A stretch of DNA of 64,000 bases from assembly GCF_947495325.1 (NCBI RefSeq), contig NZ_CANLYK010000001.1, positions 1,612,001 through 1,676,000 on the forward strand, read 5' to 3'. Shown here piece after piece: positions 54,784-62,906 of the stretch (position 1 is the stretch's first letter; each line of letters opens with the position of its first letter). The translations under genes and the position numbers were made by a program. Source of the stretch: an uncultured Allomuricauda sp. (lineage in GTDB: Bacteria; Bacteroidota; Bacteroidia; Flavobacteriales; Flavobacteriaceae). Under the pieces are notes generated by a model. It was not told the DNA's origin. It worked only from the letters and a program-made list of their open reading frames with translations, and searched no databases.

Positions 54784-55236
54784 ATGAAAAAAACGATGAT
54801 ATTATTAGTTATTCTTTTAGCTGCATGCGGAGGTAACAAACACGCCAATTTTGATTCTGCCCAAGTAAACTATGTTACCAACGATAGATTAGAGTCTATT
54901 ACGGTAAGTAGTTCAGATATTGGAGAAAATGAGGAAGAAGCCATTTTTAACGCAAAGAAATTGGCTTTTCAAAATTTGTTTTTTAGGGGAATCTCAAATT
55001 CTCCATTCAATAAGCCACTAATTGGCATCAATGAACAAACAGAATACAAAAAACATAAAGACTATCTAAATTCTTTTTATACCAACCGAATGGGAACCTT
55101 CATCACAAGCTCCCATGAATCTGTTTCGAAAGTTAAGGGAGGCGGAAGACTGGCCAGAATCGATATCACCATTAATACGTTGGCTTTGCAAAAAGATTTA
55201 GAAGAACATCAAGTGATTAAAAAATTTGGATTATGA
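54784..55236 (+). CDS. Lipoprotein with LPP20-like motif
   Basis: A 150-residue lipoprotein: 'MILLVILLAACGG', Cys near 15. The core 'ENEEEAIFNAKKLAFQNLFFRGI' matches the alternating A..nA...A pattern of LPP20-like lipoproteins. It begins one base after the CsgG-like gene and overlaps the next by 4 bases. Such proteins are often found beside CsgG-like genes in Bacteroidota, which supports a shared complex. Confidence 0.8.
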   Translation: MKKTMILLVILLAACGGNKHANFDSAQVNYVTNDRLESITVSSSDIGENEEEAIFNAKKLAFQNLFFRGISNSPFNKPLIGINEQTEYKKHKDYLNSFYTNRMGTFITSSHESVSKVKGGGRLARIDITINTLALQKDLEEHQVIKKFGL

Positions 55237-56156
55237 AGATTAAAAAATTAGTGCAACAATTTTTGTTGGTTAGCGTATTATACATTGCAAACACTGTATA
55301 CGTACAAGCTCAAAAAGACTGCGAAGAAGTAAATACCCTTCAACCCAGTATAATGGTCTTACCCCGCACCATAAAGGGAGAAGACTTAAGGACCATAATG
55401 GATAAGCAACCGGAAGTACGGGTAGCCATTTCAAAGGTAAAGCAAGCCTTTGATGACAGGGGATACACTACGATGGATTTTGAAACGACCCTAAAATCCA
55501 GAATCAGGGATGAAGTAGTAACAAAAGAATCCCAAACAGAATTTAAAAACAGAATTTTCAGAAACATTCCTTCGGATATCATTGTAGAGATAGATGTTAT
55601 TATAAGTTATTCCGATAAGGGCAATAGGGCCACTCTAGTTTTGGAAGCCAACGTAACTGACAATGGTAACTCAATGGCCAGTGTACCACTTGAAGGAAAC
55701 ATGTATTATACAGAGGATAAAATACTACTGATTGGATCCGCATTGAAAAAAGAAAATGACAACAATGAGTTGTTATTAGATGAATTTTTAAGGAAAATGA
55801 ATGAAAAATGGGCAGAAATGCGGGAAAATGGTAAGTCGGTCAAAATGGAATTCAGCCTTTCAGAAGATGTGGTCATTACCATGGATGAGGATGTACCTTC
55901 CAAACGTGAAAAATTAAAATATGTGATTGAAGATTGGTTGGAAGAAACTGCTTATAAAAATTACTATGTAGTGACTTTTGTGACCGAGACCAAACTTATG
56001 GTCGAGGATTACAGATACCCTGTTCGCGATCCTAAAAACTGTTCCAATATGACAGCTAGAAAAATTGAACGAAAACTAGATCGTTTTTTTGACAAAATAG
56101 ATTTGCCCGTGAAATTTGATAATAGCAGGGGAACCATTTACATCACCATCTTATAA
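55233..56156 (+). CDS. Secreted protein, probable DUF6175 family
   Basis: A 307-residue protein with signal peptide ('VSVLYIANTVYVQAQ'). Early segment 'QPSIMVLPRTIKGEDLRTIMD' and 'VRVAISKVKQAFDDRGYTTMDFETTLK' recall DUF6175, found next to CsgG/LPP20-like genes in Bacteroidota; I cannot verify it without a profile search. ATGA overlap with the preceding lipoprotein. Confidence 0.72.
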   Translation: MKIKKLVQQFLLVSVLYIANTVYVQAQKDCEEVNTLQPSIMVLPRTIKGEDLRTIMDKQPEVRVAISKVKQAFDDRGYTTMDFETTLKSRIRDEVVTKESQTEFKNRIFRNIPSDIIVEIDVIISYSDKGNRATLVLEANVTDNGNSMASVPLEGNMYYTEDKILLIGSALKKENDNNELLLDEFLRKMNEKWAEMRENGKSVKMEFSLSEDVVITMDEDVPSKREKLKYVIEDWLEETAYKNYYVVTFVTETKLMVEDYRYPVRDPKNCSNMTARKIERKLDRFFDKIDLPVKFDNSRGTIYITIL

Positions 56157-56166
56157 ACTAACAATT

Positions 56167-57183
56167 ATGAAAAATAAAATATTTTTGACTGCACTTTTTC
56201 TTTTAAGTTGTATTTGTGGGGTTCAAGCCCAAATTGATGGTGAATCCGAAGACGATTTGAGCATATCTGCAGTTGTTCCTCTTCAAATGGAAGGGTTGAC
56301 AGCCGGGCAGATTTCAAAACTTGAATCCAGAATGCTCAGAATGGTGAGCAATTATGGTATAGCCGGGGAAGGTTACACTGATAAATTCATTATGTACCCA
56401 AAATACGAAATATACGACCACAAAGTTGTGGAAGGGATGCAAAATGTACATGTCATTGATGTGGAACTGAATCTTATAATTAAAGAAGTAAAGACGGGAA
56501 AAGTTTATAGTGTATTCAGTCAAGAAATTACTGGTGATGGGTACTCTAAAAAAGAAGCTGTAGACCAAAGTATCTCACAAATAAAAACAAGAGGAGAGAA
56601 CATCAAAAGCTTTTTACAGAGTGCAAAGACCAAAATTTTGGAATATTACCGTTCAAATTGCGATAGGTTGTATGACGAAGCCGACACCATGGTAAATCAA
56701 AAAAGATATAATGAGGCCATTGCTTTATTATACCCAGTGCCCAAAGAAGTTGGCGGTGAATGTTACAAAAAAATTCAAAGAAAACTGGATGAAGCCTATA
56801 ACGGGTATTTAAATAAAACCTGTGAAAAGAACTTGGTAAGGGCCAAGGCAGAAATATCTAAAAACAACAATGAAACCGCTCTTGAAATTTTAGGTTCAAT
56901 TGAGACTGAATCCAATTGCCATTCTTCTGCCCAGCAGCTCAAGGCCAAAATACAGGTGAAAACCAAACAAAATGAGGAAACTTCCAGTACCGATAACACT
57001 AATACGGAATCGGTTGAAAATGAAAAAGTTGATGACAATGACAAAACTTCAAGTACACCTTTAGTTAAAGAGAAGGAATCACGTCAAGTAAAAAAGAGAA
57101 GGAAAATGAGGGAAATTGCCAAATCTGAATTCACCCGCACAAGACATCAAGGTGAAGTGGACAGAGCAATACAGGAGGGTTAA
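56167..57183 (+). CDS. Secreted LpoB/TPR-like protein of unknown function
   Basis: A 338-residue protein with signal peptide ('ALFLLSCICGVQAQ'). The first half resembles a CsgG/LpoB-like envelope domain ('MYPKYEIYDHKVVEGMQNVHVIDVELNL', 'TGKVYSVFSQEITGDGYSKKEA'). The second half has two TPR-like helical pairs ('ADTMVNQKRYNEAIALLYPVPKE', 'NNNETALEILGSIE') and a charged tail with an Arg/Lys cluster. Start set at MKNKIFLTA, 10 bases after the previous stop. Confidence 0.72.
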   Translation: MKNKIFLTALFLLSCICGVQAQIDGESEDDLSISAVVPLQMEGLTAGQISKLESRMLRMVSNYGIAGEGYTDKFIMYPKYEIYDHKVVEGMQNVHVIDVELNLIIKEVKTGKVYSVFSQEITGDGYSKKEAVDQSISQIKTRGENIKSFLQSAKTKILEYYRSNCDRLYDEADTMVNQKRYNEAIALLYPVPKEVGGECYKKIQRKLDEAYNGYLNKTCEKNLVRAKAEISKNNNETALEILGSIETESNCHSSAQQLKAKIQVKTKQNEETSSTDNTNTESVENEKVDDNDKTSSTPLVKEKESRQVKKRRKMREIAKSEFTRTRHQGEVDRAIQEG

Positions 57184-57231
57184 TCTATGATGTGTTCAGG
57201 TTATAATTAAAAGTAAAAATCGCAAAAGGAA

Positions 57232-58059
57232 ATGATAAAAACAGCCAACATTAGTATACTTCTCATTTTGCTGATGACACCTTCATTAGTTTTGAGCCAA
57301 CTTAAATATATTGGATTAGTACCATTTAAAACTACTGATATAAATCATTACGCAGAGGCAGAGGCCATAACTGAAAAGGTAAAGGAACTATTTGTCGAAA
57401 GAGATAGGTTTACCATTTTGGATAGAACAAAATATTCCCAAACTTCCATTTATAAGGAAATTGAAGTCCAAAAAAACATTGAGTACATTGAAGGTTTTGT
57501 AATTGAACAAGGAAAACAAAACGGGGCACAGGCCATTGTTGGTGGCAACCTAACATCTTTGACCTATGGAAAGGACAAAAGTGGACTATATGAGTGTTCA
57601 ATGACTTTTAGCATAACCATAAATGATATTGAAAGTGGGCATGTTATAGGTTCCAAAACCTTTAATACTCCTTCCTTTTGCTTAACCTGTGCCGGAGGCA
57701 CCAAGACGGAAACCTTGTTCTCCGTATTAAGGATCTTGCAAAAGAAAATAAGAGCTTTCATTCTTGAAACTTTCCCCTTTACAGTTAAAATTGAAGATGT
57801 ATTTGAGATAAAAAGTGGTGGTGAAATCATTATCATAGCGGGAGAGAAAGAAGGTATTACCAAAAAAGATAAGTTCAAGGTATATGAGATTATTAAAAGT
57901 GGGAGCCGAACAAGAAAAGCTGAAATTCTTGAATTTACAATAGATAGGGTTGAGGGAGATTTCTCTGTAGGTAAAATAAAAGGAAAACAGTTTGATCTTT
58001 TAATGGAAAAATTCAAAGATTCCAATGTAAAACTTGAATGTGTTACACTTTCAAAATAA
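57232..58059 (+). CDS. CsgG/LpoB-like secreted protein, copy 2
   Basis: A 275-residue paralogue of the protein at 53916: 'YIGLVPFKTTDINHYAEAEAITEKVKELFVERDRFTILDRTKYSQ', 'NGAQAIVGGNLTSL' and 'MTFSITINDIESGHVIGSKTF'. Signal peptide 'ILLILLMTPSLVLSQ'. 48 bases after the previous gene; last of the operon. Confidence 0.8.
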   Translation: MIKTANISILLILLMTPSLVLSQLKYIGLVPFKTTDINHYAEAEAITEKVKELFVERDRFTILDRTKYSQTSIYKEIEVQKNIEYIEGFVIEQGKQNGAQAIVGGNLTSLTYGKDKSGLYECSMTFSITINDIESGHVIGSKTFNTPSFCLTCAGGTKTETLFSVLRILQKKIRAFILETFPFTVKIEDVFEIKSGGEIIIIAGEKEGITKKDKFKVYEIIKSGSRTRKAEILEFTIDRVEGDFSVGKIKGKQFDLLMEKFKDSNVKLECVTLSK

Positions 58060-58316
58060 TACATCTCCTTGATTTCAAATCAACTACACACATTAAGCCA
58101 ATAATCAAAAGGCGATTACCCCACTCCTACCATAAAATTCCTCATTGCTCTAGAAAAGAAAAAGCTTAAAAAGAAAACACCAGGCTTATCATCACAGTAA
58201 TATTCCCATAAAGAAATACTTCACGGACTACTTTTGCCGAATTTATTCGGACCACATAAACGTCAATAATCGTTTTTATCTGCATTTCATCCAAAATAGG
58301 GTTTTGGGCACTCCAG

Positions 58317-58334
58317 ATATGGAATACCGTAAGG
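58317..58334 (+). promoter_or_regulatory. Activator-site candidate 2 (ATATGG-AATA-CCGTAAGG)
   Basis: CCGTAAGG starts exactly 27 bases before TAGGTTTG at 58354, as in sites 1 and 3. The left half-site matches the site 1 half at four of six bases. Confidence 0.72.
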
Positions 58335-58353
58335 TAATGAGCTCTTCCGAAAT

Positions 58354-58361
58354 TAGGTTTG
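58354..58361 (+). promoter_or_regulatory. -7 box TAGGTTTG of the vWA lipoprotein gene
   Basis: Exact TAnnTTTG match, giving a predicted start of transcription only about 12 bases before the ATG at 58381. Confidence 0.7.
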
Positions 58362-58380
58362 TGACAACAAATAAACCTAT

Positions 58381-59316
58381 ATGAAAATGAGAAAACCCTT
58401 TTTAATACTTACTATCCTGGCATATTGTTTTCTATTATTAAACTGCACAAAAGATGAACCTATAGTTTTATCTCAGCCAGAAGCATTGATTGCATCTACA
58501 GATTTTGCCTTAAAGATAGACCTGTCATGGAGTCCCGTGCCTAATGCGGAAGGATATAATATTTATAGGGCAGATTACAGCTTTACTTTGGAAGAAACTG
58601 AATTCATCTTGATAGATGAAGTCGAGGGGCAAGAAAACTACACTGACATTACAGTAAATTCAAGCTCACAATACTATTATAAAATAGAAGCTTTTACCTC
58701 AAATGTAGTAAGTGAACTATCTACAGAAGCCATAGGTCAAACAAGAGCGGTAACAGCTGAAGAGGCATTTGATATTTTAGCAGAATTTACTGGAGGTACC
58801 GTATATAATGCAAACTCCGCTGATGAAGTACCTAATGCCATTATAGACATCATTAACGATAATGCTCCCGCAAATACCGATTTGGTCTTCTTAATTGACA
58901 ACACTTCTAGTATGAGCGATGATATATTTGAAGTAAAAAATTCAATCAACAATATCATTGATCAATTACCCTCTGGAGTTAGATTGGGAATGGCTACTTA
59001 TAATGATGCAAACACTACAATAGATTGGTATTTTAGTTTAGACTTAAATTCAGATTATAATCAAGCCATTACGTTTTTAGATGGCATTGGCGTTTTTGGT
59101 GGTGGTGATGCACCAGAATCCGTTTATGATGGCATTTATCTTACCCTAAACCAAATGTCTTGGAACTCTACTTCCGAGAGAATTATAATCGTTATTGGCG
59201 ATGCGCCTCCACTTGAAGGTTCCAGAACTGTCTATACACTTAAAAATGTTGTAGATGAGGCCAACAGACTACACATTGACGTAAATCTTTACCCTATTCT
59301 GATTGAAGATTTTTAG
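58381..59316 (+). CDS. Lipoprotein with fibronectin-III and von Willebrand A domains
   Basis: A 311-residue lipoprotein (Cys22 in 'FLLLNC'). Residues ~35-115 form an Fn3-like domain ('LIASTDFALKIDLSWSPVPNAEGYNIYRADY'). Residues ~160-311 form a vWA domain with the MIDAS start 'LVFLIDNTSSMSDD' and 'FGGGDAPESVYDGIYLTL', typical of secreted vWA adhesion or scaffold proteins. Single gene behind its own CCGTAAGG promoter. Confidence 0.9.
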   Translation: MKMRKPFLILTILAYCFLLLNCTKDEPIVLSQPEALIASTDFALKIDLSWSPVPNAEGYNIYRADYSFTLEETEFILIDEVEGQENYTDITVNSSSQYYYKIEAFTSNVVSELSTEAIGQTRAVTAEEAFDILAEFTGGTVYNANSADEVPNAIIDIINDNAPANTDLVFLIDNTSSMSDDIFEVKNSINNIIDQLPSGVRLGMATYNDANTTIDWYFSLDLNSDYNQAITFLDGIGVFGGGDAPESVYDGIYLTLNQMSWNSTSERIIIVIGDAPPLEGSRTVYTLKNVVDEANRLHIDVNLYPILIEDF

Positions 59317-59394
59317 TGCATACAGCATCGACAAAATATTGTTGGACCAATTAAAAAACATCATTGCAAATTTTAACTTAAAACAGATTAGTAC

Positions 59395-59412
59395 TTAGGG
59401 AAATCCGTAAGG
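59395..59412 (+). promoter_or_regulatory. Activator-site candidate 3 (TTAGGG-AAAT-CCGTAAGG)
   Basis: CCGTAAGG starts exactly 27 bases before TAGGTTTG at 59432. The left half TTAGGG differs from site 1 by one base and has the same 4-base spacer. Confidence 0.75.
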
Positions 59413-59431
59413 CATAACAAAATAACAGTAT

Positions 59432-59439
59432 TAGGTTTG
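59432..59439 (+). promoter_or_regulatory. -7 box TAGGTTTG of the beta-barrel gene
   Basis: Exact TAnnTTTG match, 45 bases before the ATG at 59485. Confidence 0.7.
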
Positions 59440-59484
59440 GCCCTAATGAAGAATCAATTATTGAAACCAAAATCCATTTAAATT

Positions 59485-60003
59485 ATGAGAAAATTATTTG
59501 TCACTTTCAGTTTAACACTACTTATAATAACAAGTATAAATGCACAGGAAATTTCAGAATCTGGCGTGTTGGGTGCCGGTATACAAGCCACTAGCCTAAA
59601 TTACGGACTGAGCGCACGTTATAATCTTACAGAAACCCATGGTATACAGGCCGTAATCGGAGGTGCCAACTATGGTTTCGGAGGCAGTGTGAGTGCTTTT
59701 ACCTTTACAGGTAGATATCTGTATAGTTTCAGTTCAAACACTAGTAATCTAAGGCCATATGCCGTTGGTCAAATAGGTGTCTGGACCGTAAAATACAAAG
59801 ATAACTTTTTTGGCACCAATGCAAATGAAAGCGAATCATCAATTTCGTATGGTGCAGGTGCAGGGATAGAATATGCCTTCAGTGGATTGGAGCAACTCGG
59901 GTTCAATGTTGAAGCCGGATATGGCGGTGGTTCTTTTGGTGATGGTTTCAGCTACTCTGGAATCTTTTTTGGGGGCGGCGTTCATTACTATTTTAATTTT
60001 TAG
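59485..60003 (+). CDS. Small outer-membrane beta-barrel protein
   Basis: A 172-residue protein with signal peptide ('FSLTLLIITSINAQ') and eight-strand-type alternating segments ('YGLSARYNLTETHGIQAVIGGANYGFGG', 'RPYAVGQIGVWTVKY'), ending 'FFGGGVHYYFNF', with a terminal aromatic as needed for barrel insertion. OmpW/OmpA-beta-barrel-like. Controlled by CCGTAAGG promoter 3. Confidence 0.87.
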   Translation: MRKLFVTFSLTLLIITSINAQEISESGVLGAGIQATSLNYGLSARYNLTETHGIQAVIGGANYGFGGSVSAFTFTGRYLYSFSSNTSNLRPYAVGQIGVWTVKYKDNFFGTNANESESSISYGAGAGIEYAFSGLEQLGFNVEAGYGGGSFGDGFSYSGIFFGGGVHYYFNF

Positions 60004-60056
60004 AAATAGATTTCACTCATAACAACTTCGTAGTGTTTGGTTAGTTTGGTAGGCTT

Positions 60057-60094
60057 GAGCCAGCACATCTTGCAAAAGATGCTACTGGCTCTTT
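60057..60094 (+). terminator. Terminator-like hairpin after the barrel gene
   Basis: Outer stem GAGCCAG/CTGGCTC and inner stem CATCTT/AAGATG, then TTT. Ends just before the next ATG at 60112, so it may act as an attenuating structure between the two genes. Confidence 0.6.
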
Positions 60095-60111
60095 GGTTAA
60101 AAACCCCTGTA

Positions 60112-61791
60112 ATGTATAAATACAATATCACCTTAATTCACCTGATAATTTTCCTTGGCTTTTTTCCAAAAGTTTTTGCACAAAATTTAGATACTCTCAA
60201 TAATCTGATTAAAACAGTTGAATCGGGCAAGTTTACTTATCGACAAAATATAAAATCCATTGGCGAAGGTCTTGTACAATTTTCCGTAACAAAAGTGGAT
60301 AGCAAGGGTAAGGAAGGTGAAACTGTTTATAATTTTAGTTTTGCCGATATTGATAAAAACACGGTAAAGGCAATAACCAGAAAAGATGTGATTATTGTCC
60401 AGCTTTTGGTTAGCGGAAAACAAAAGTTAATTCAATCCATTACTGATGGTGGTAATAAAGTCTCTTATGCGAGTGGTTTAGAAATCTATGCGACAGATTC
60501 AGAAAACGGAAATCAATTAGAAAAAAACATTAAACATCTTATTCCAAAGGCTATTGAACAAGAAAACAACAGATTGTCCCTTTCGGGTTATGAAGAGCAT
60601 CTGAACTGGCTATTGGAAAATATTACTGATGTAGAACTACCCAAAACAGAAATTATCCAGAAAACAAGTGCTTCTAAAAATGCTATTGGCAAACTTAATT
60701 TAGAGCAAACCTTAAACACAAAAGGTAAGAGCAAAAATAAATTGAAAATATTCAATCTTTCTACGCTCAACCCCAACTCGTTAAGTTATAAAATAAACGG
60801 GGAAGAGTTTATTGTTAGTGCAGGCACCAGAAGGAATATTAATGGAATTCGATATTTTGAAGATGGAGAGCAAAAAAACTACGTGGACGAATTGGCCATT
60901 TATGCCAAATCCATTTCAAACGGCAAAGATATATTGAAGGTTTTAAAGGCCATAATACCCTTGGCTATTGAAAATTTTGAGCAAAAAAAACCAAACGTTT
61001 CAAATACAGAAAATGCCTTAAAATATCTTACCGAAACAATATCTGAAATTTCCACAAGTGAAGAAACCTTATCTCAAAACATAACCATAACTTCCAACAT
61101 TGCAACGCTTAAAATCAACGAAATAAAGCCTAACGAAAATACTGAATTTGAATACCGGTTCAACCTTGCCGATATCAATGCAAACAATATCGATTACCTG
61201 GGGCAAAAGAATCGTTTGTTCATTACACTTCCTACTAAAAAATCAGCTAGGTTCATTCAAATCAAAAAAAATGATGAACTGGAAAATTACAGTAATGGAC
61301 TTTCCATTTTCTTCAACTCCATTGAAGAGGCAATGATTGGAACGTCCGCTTTAAAATCTTTGGTGCAAAACTTCGAAAAGGAAATGGAACAGGATACATA
61401 TATCCCTACTTCCTTGGACAAGGCAATTAATGATTTAAAAACACAAATGGTTCATGTTAAAATTGATGAGGAGAATTATGACACTTTTATTGAATTAATA
61501 GATAATGAGACCAAAACAGTTAAGGTAAGTACCGTTTTTTCAAATCTTAAAAAAAGTGTAGAAACTGTGCAAGAGTTTAGTCTTAACGACATCAATCCAA
61601 AAAATTGTTCAATTGAGGTAAAAGGTAAACGGGTTATGGTAGAGCTACGGACAAAACATTTAGAAAAAATAATAAAAACTTACGTTGATGGAGATATAAA
61701 GCCCTACGAATATAAAGTGGGTATTGAGGCAGTCGGTGTTGAAAGAGCTAGACAGATGCTAAGAATAGTTAAGGCTCTGTTACAGAATTAA
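60112..61791 (+). CDS. Secreted four-repeat protein of unknown function
   Basis: A 559-residue protein with signal peptide ('IIFLGFFPKVFAQ'). The mature part is four divergent tandem repeats of roughly 130 residues, each with a beta segment ending 'NFSFADIDKNTV', 'IFNLSTLNPNSL', 'RFNLADINANNI' or 'EFSLNDINPKNC', and a helical end such as 'LIPKAIEQ', 'IIPLAIENF' or 'ALKSLVQNF'. No known family recognised; a repeat-built periplasmic or secreted binding protein is likely. Start at MYKYNITL; the longer frame runs through the hairpin. Confidence 0.8.
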   Translation: MYKYNITLIHLIIFLGFFPKVFAQNLDTLNNLIKTVESGKFTYRQNIKSIGEGLVQFSVTKVDSKGKEGETVYNFSFADIDKNTVKAITRKDVIIVQLLVSGKQKLIQSITDGGNKVSYASGLEIYATDSENGNQLEKNIKHLIPKAIEQENNRLSLSGYEEHLNWLLENITDVELPKTEIIQKTSASKNAIGKLNLEQTLNTKGKSKNKLKIFNLSTLNPNSLSYKINGEEFIVSAGTRRNINGIRYFEDGEQKNYVDELAIYAKSISNGKDILKVLKAIIPLAIENFEQKKPNVSNTENALKYLTETISEISTSEETLSQNITITSNIATLKINEIKPNENTEFEYRFNLADINANNIDYLGQKNRLFITLPTKKSARFIQIKKNDELENYSNGLSIFFNSIEEAMIGTSALKSLVQNFEKEMEQDTYIPTSLDKAINDLKTQMVHVKIDEENYDTFIELIDNETKTVKVSTVFSNLKKSVETVQEFSLNDINPKNCSIEVKGKRVMVELRTKHLEKIIKTYVDGDIKPYEYKVGIEAVGVERARQMLRIVKALLQN

Positions 61792-61813
61792 ATATAATTT
61801 AAACCAATCAGAA

Positions 61814-62356
61814 ATGAAAAATATTGTCTATTTTCTTTTTTTAATGTTGTTATGGGCCTGCTCGTCAAATAGTACCGATGAGGATGTAATTGATATTGGG
61901 GATAAAGTCTCTTTTCGATTCAATAGTGCTGAACGTAATTCTTTAGATGATACTGCCACAGGTTCATTGACCGAAACCACTTTTGGGGACACTACCATTT
62001 TTGCATTGGGAATTGCAGCAGGATTTTCTGATTTATTGGGAAATGTATGGGGATTGGCAATTATTGTAACCACCACAGAAAGTTTGGATTCTATTGAGGG
62101 AAAATCATGGTCATCCTCCAATATATACGAATACGAATCATTTAATGCGGCCTATAATGAAGATTTTATATCCGAAGACCTCATTGAAGCAGAATCTGAC
62201 GAGAATCAATCCTTCCTTTTTACCATTACAGAATTGGATACTCAAAATAAAACAGTATCCGGAAACTTCAGTTTTGAAGCTATTGATACCGTTTCTGGTG
62301 AAACGCACCAAATTACAGATGGTAAGTTTAACAATATCAATTACACCACAAATTGA
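61814..62356 (+). CDS. Lipoprotein of unknown function
   Basis: A 180-residue lipoprotein ('LFLMLLWACSS', Cys near 16) 22 bases after the four-repeat gene. The mature part 'DKVSFRFNSAERNSLDDTATGSL' and 'ELDTQNKTVSGNFSFEAIDTVSGETHQITDGKFNNINY' resembles DUF6252-like Bacteroidota lipoproteins, where a C-terminal 'G.F..i.y' ends a beta fold. Probably co-transcribed with the preceding gene. Confidence 0.75.
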   Translation: MKNIVYFLFLMLLWACSSNSTDEDVIDIGDKVSFRFNSAERNSLDDTATGSLTETTFGDTTIFALGIAAGFSDLLGNVWGLAIIVTTTESLDSIEGKSWSSSNIYEYESFNAAYNEDFISEDLIEAESDENQSFLFTITELDTQNKTVSGNFSFEAIDTVSGETHQITDGKFNNINYTTN

Positions 62357-62621
62357 AGTCTCTTAGCATATCCGCTGATAATAAAAATCAGATTTTTAAG
62401 ATAGGTGCTGTTTTCACATTTAAACGTCTTAAGGGCTCATTTTCCCCTTTTAAATTAAATAATAGCAATTCCAGATTACTTATATCATCCAAGTAATAAA
62501 ATAATGATAAATGTTTTGGGGAATAACTAAAACTAAGTAATTAAGTCCTAAGTTATACTGTGCCAAAACCTTAAAAGAACTGAGATTTTTGCGCAATTTT
62601 CGATTGAATTTAAGAAAAAGT

Positions 62622-62636
62622 CACCTATTCGGTGAA
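62622..62636. repeat. CACCTATTCGGTGA repeat, copy 2
   Basis: Same 14-mer as at 39509-39522; the TCACC/GGTGA arms can form a 5-bp hairpin. The two copies bracket the 23-kb accessory region. Confidence 0.5.
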
Positions 62637-62657
62637 CAAAAATCTTTGATAGGCCAA

Positions 62658-62681
62658 AAAGCCCTTATTTATTAGGGTTTT
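62658..62681. terminator. Terminator-like hairpin
   Basis: Stem AAAGCCCT/AGGGTTTT (one G-T) with an 8-base loop and A/T tracts, after the lipoprotein gene at 61814-62356. Confidence 0.5.
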
Positions 62682-62686
62682 AAAAG

Positions 62687-62711
62687 ATGGGTTCAAGTCC
62701 CATAACTCTTA
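62687..62711 (+). other. Possible tRNA 3'-end remnant
   Basis: T-stem ATGGG/CCCAT and loop TTCAAGT match tRNA T-arms, followed by a 7-base AACTCTT and A as an acceptor strand would be. No matching D-arm, anticodon arm or 5' acceptor strand is found upstream, so it is not a functional tRNA. Confidence 0.35.
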
Positions 62712-62906
62712 GCTCATATTTTCTGTTTGAAAATCCCATTGAAGCTGATTTGTAACTGCGCTTGTTTACGAAATCTTCGGCTGTCAAATCCATATATACA
62801 AAATACCCTACAATTCATACACATTTATTCCTACATATCTTTTTCTGTATTACATTAGAATATATTCAATTTTATCAAGTACTCCATTCTGACCTAAGAC
62901 TGAATC

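Larger units (their letters stand above)
58060..58380. other. Intergenic region holding the vWA-gene promoter
   Basis: A 321-base gap. It contains CCGAAT-TT-ATTCGG (58237-58250), an inverted repeat, and activator-site candidate 2 with its -7 box. No gene or clear terminator seen after the operon. Confidence 0.6.
62357..62906. other. 550-base gap with repeat, hairpin and tRNA-like T-arm
   Basis: Holds the second CACCTATTCGGTGA (62622-62636), a terminator-like hairpin (62658-62681) and a perfect tRNA T-arm, ATGGG-TTCAAGT-CCCAT (62687-62703). The rest is AT-rich with no gene visible. Confidence 0.6.

Noticed and set aside
53916-58059. True curli secretion (csg) operon
   Set aside because: The CsgG-like proteins lack the lipobox and no CsgA/B-like repeats or CsgE/F are seen; LpoB-like envelope proteins are a better match.
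39509-62636. Calling the 23-kb stretch an integrative element
   Set aside because: No integrase, transposase, conjugation gene or duplicate of the ssrA 3' end; only short repeats, so reported as a finding and not as a mobile element.
62687-62711. Functional tRNA gene
   Set aside because: Only a T-arm and possible acceptor strand are present; the other arms are missing.
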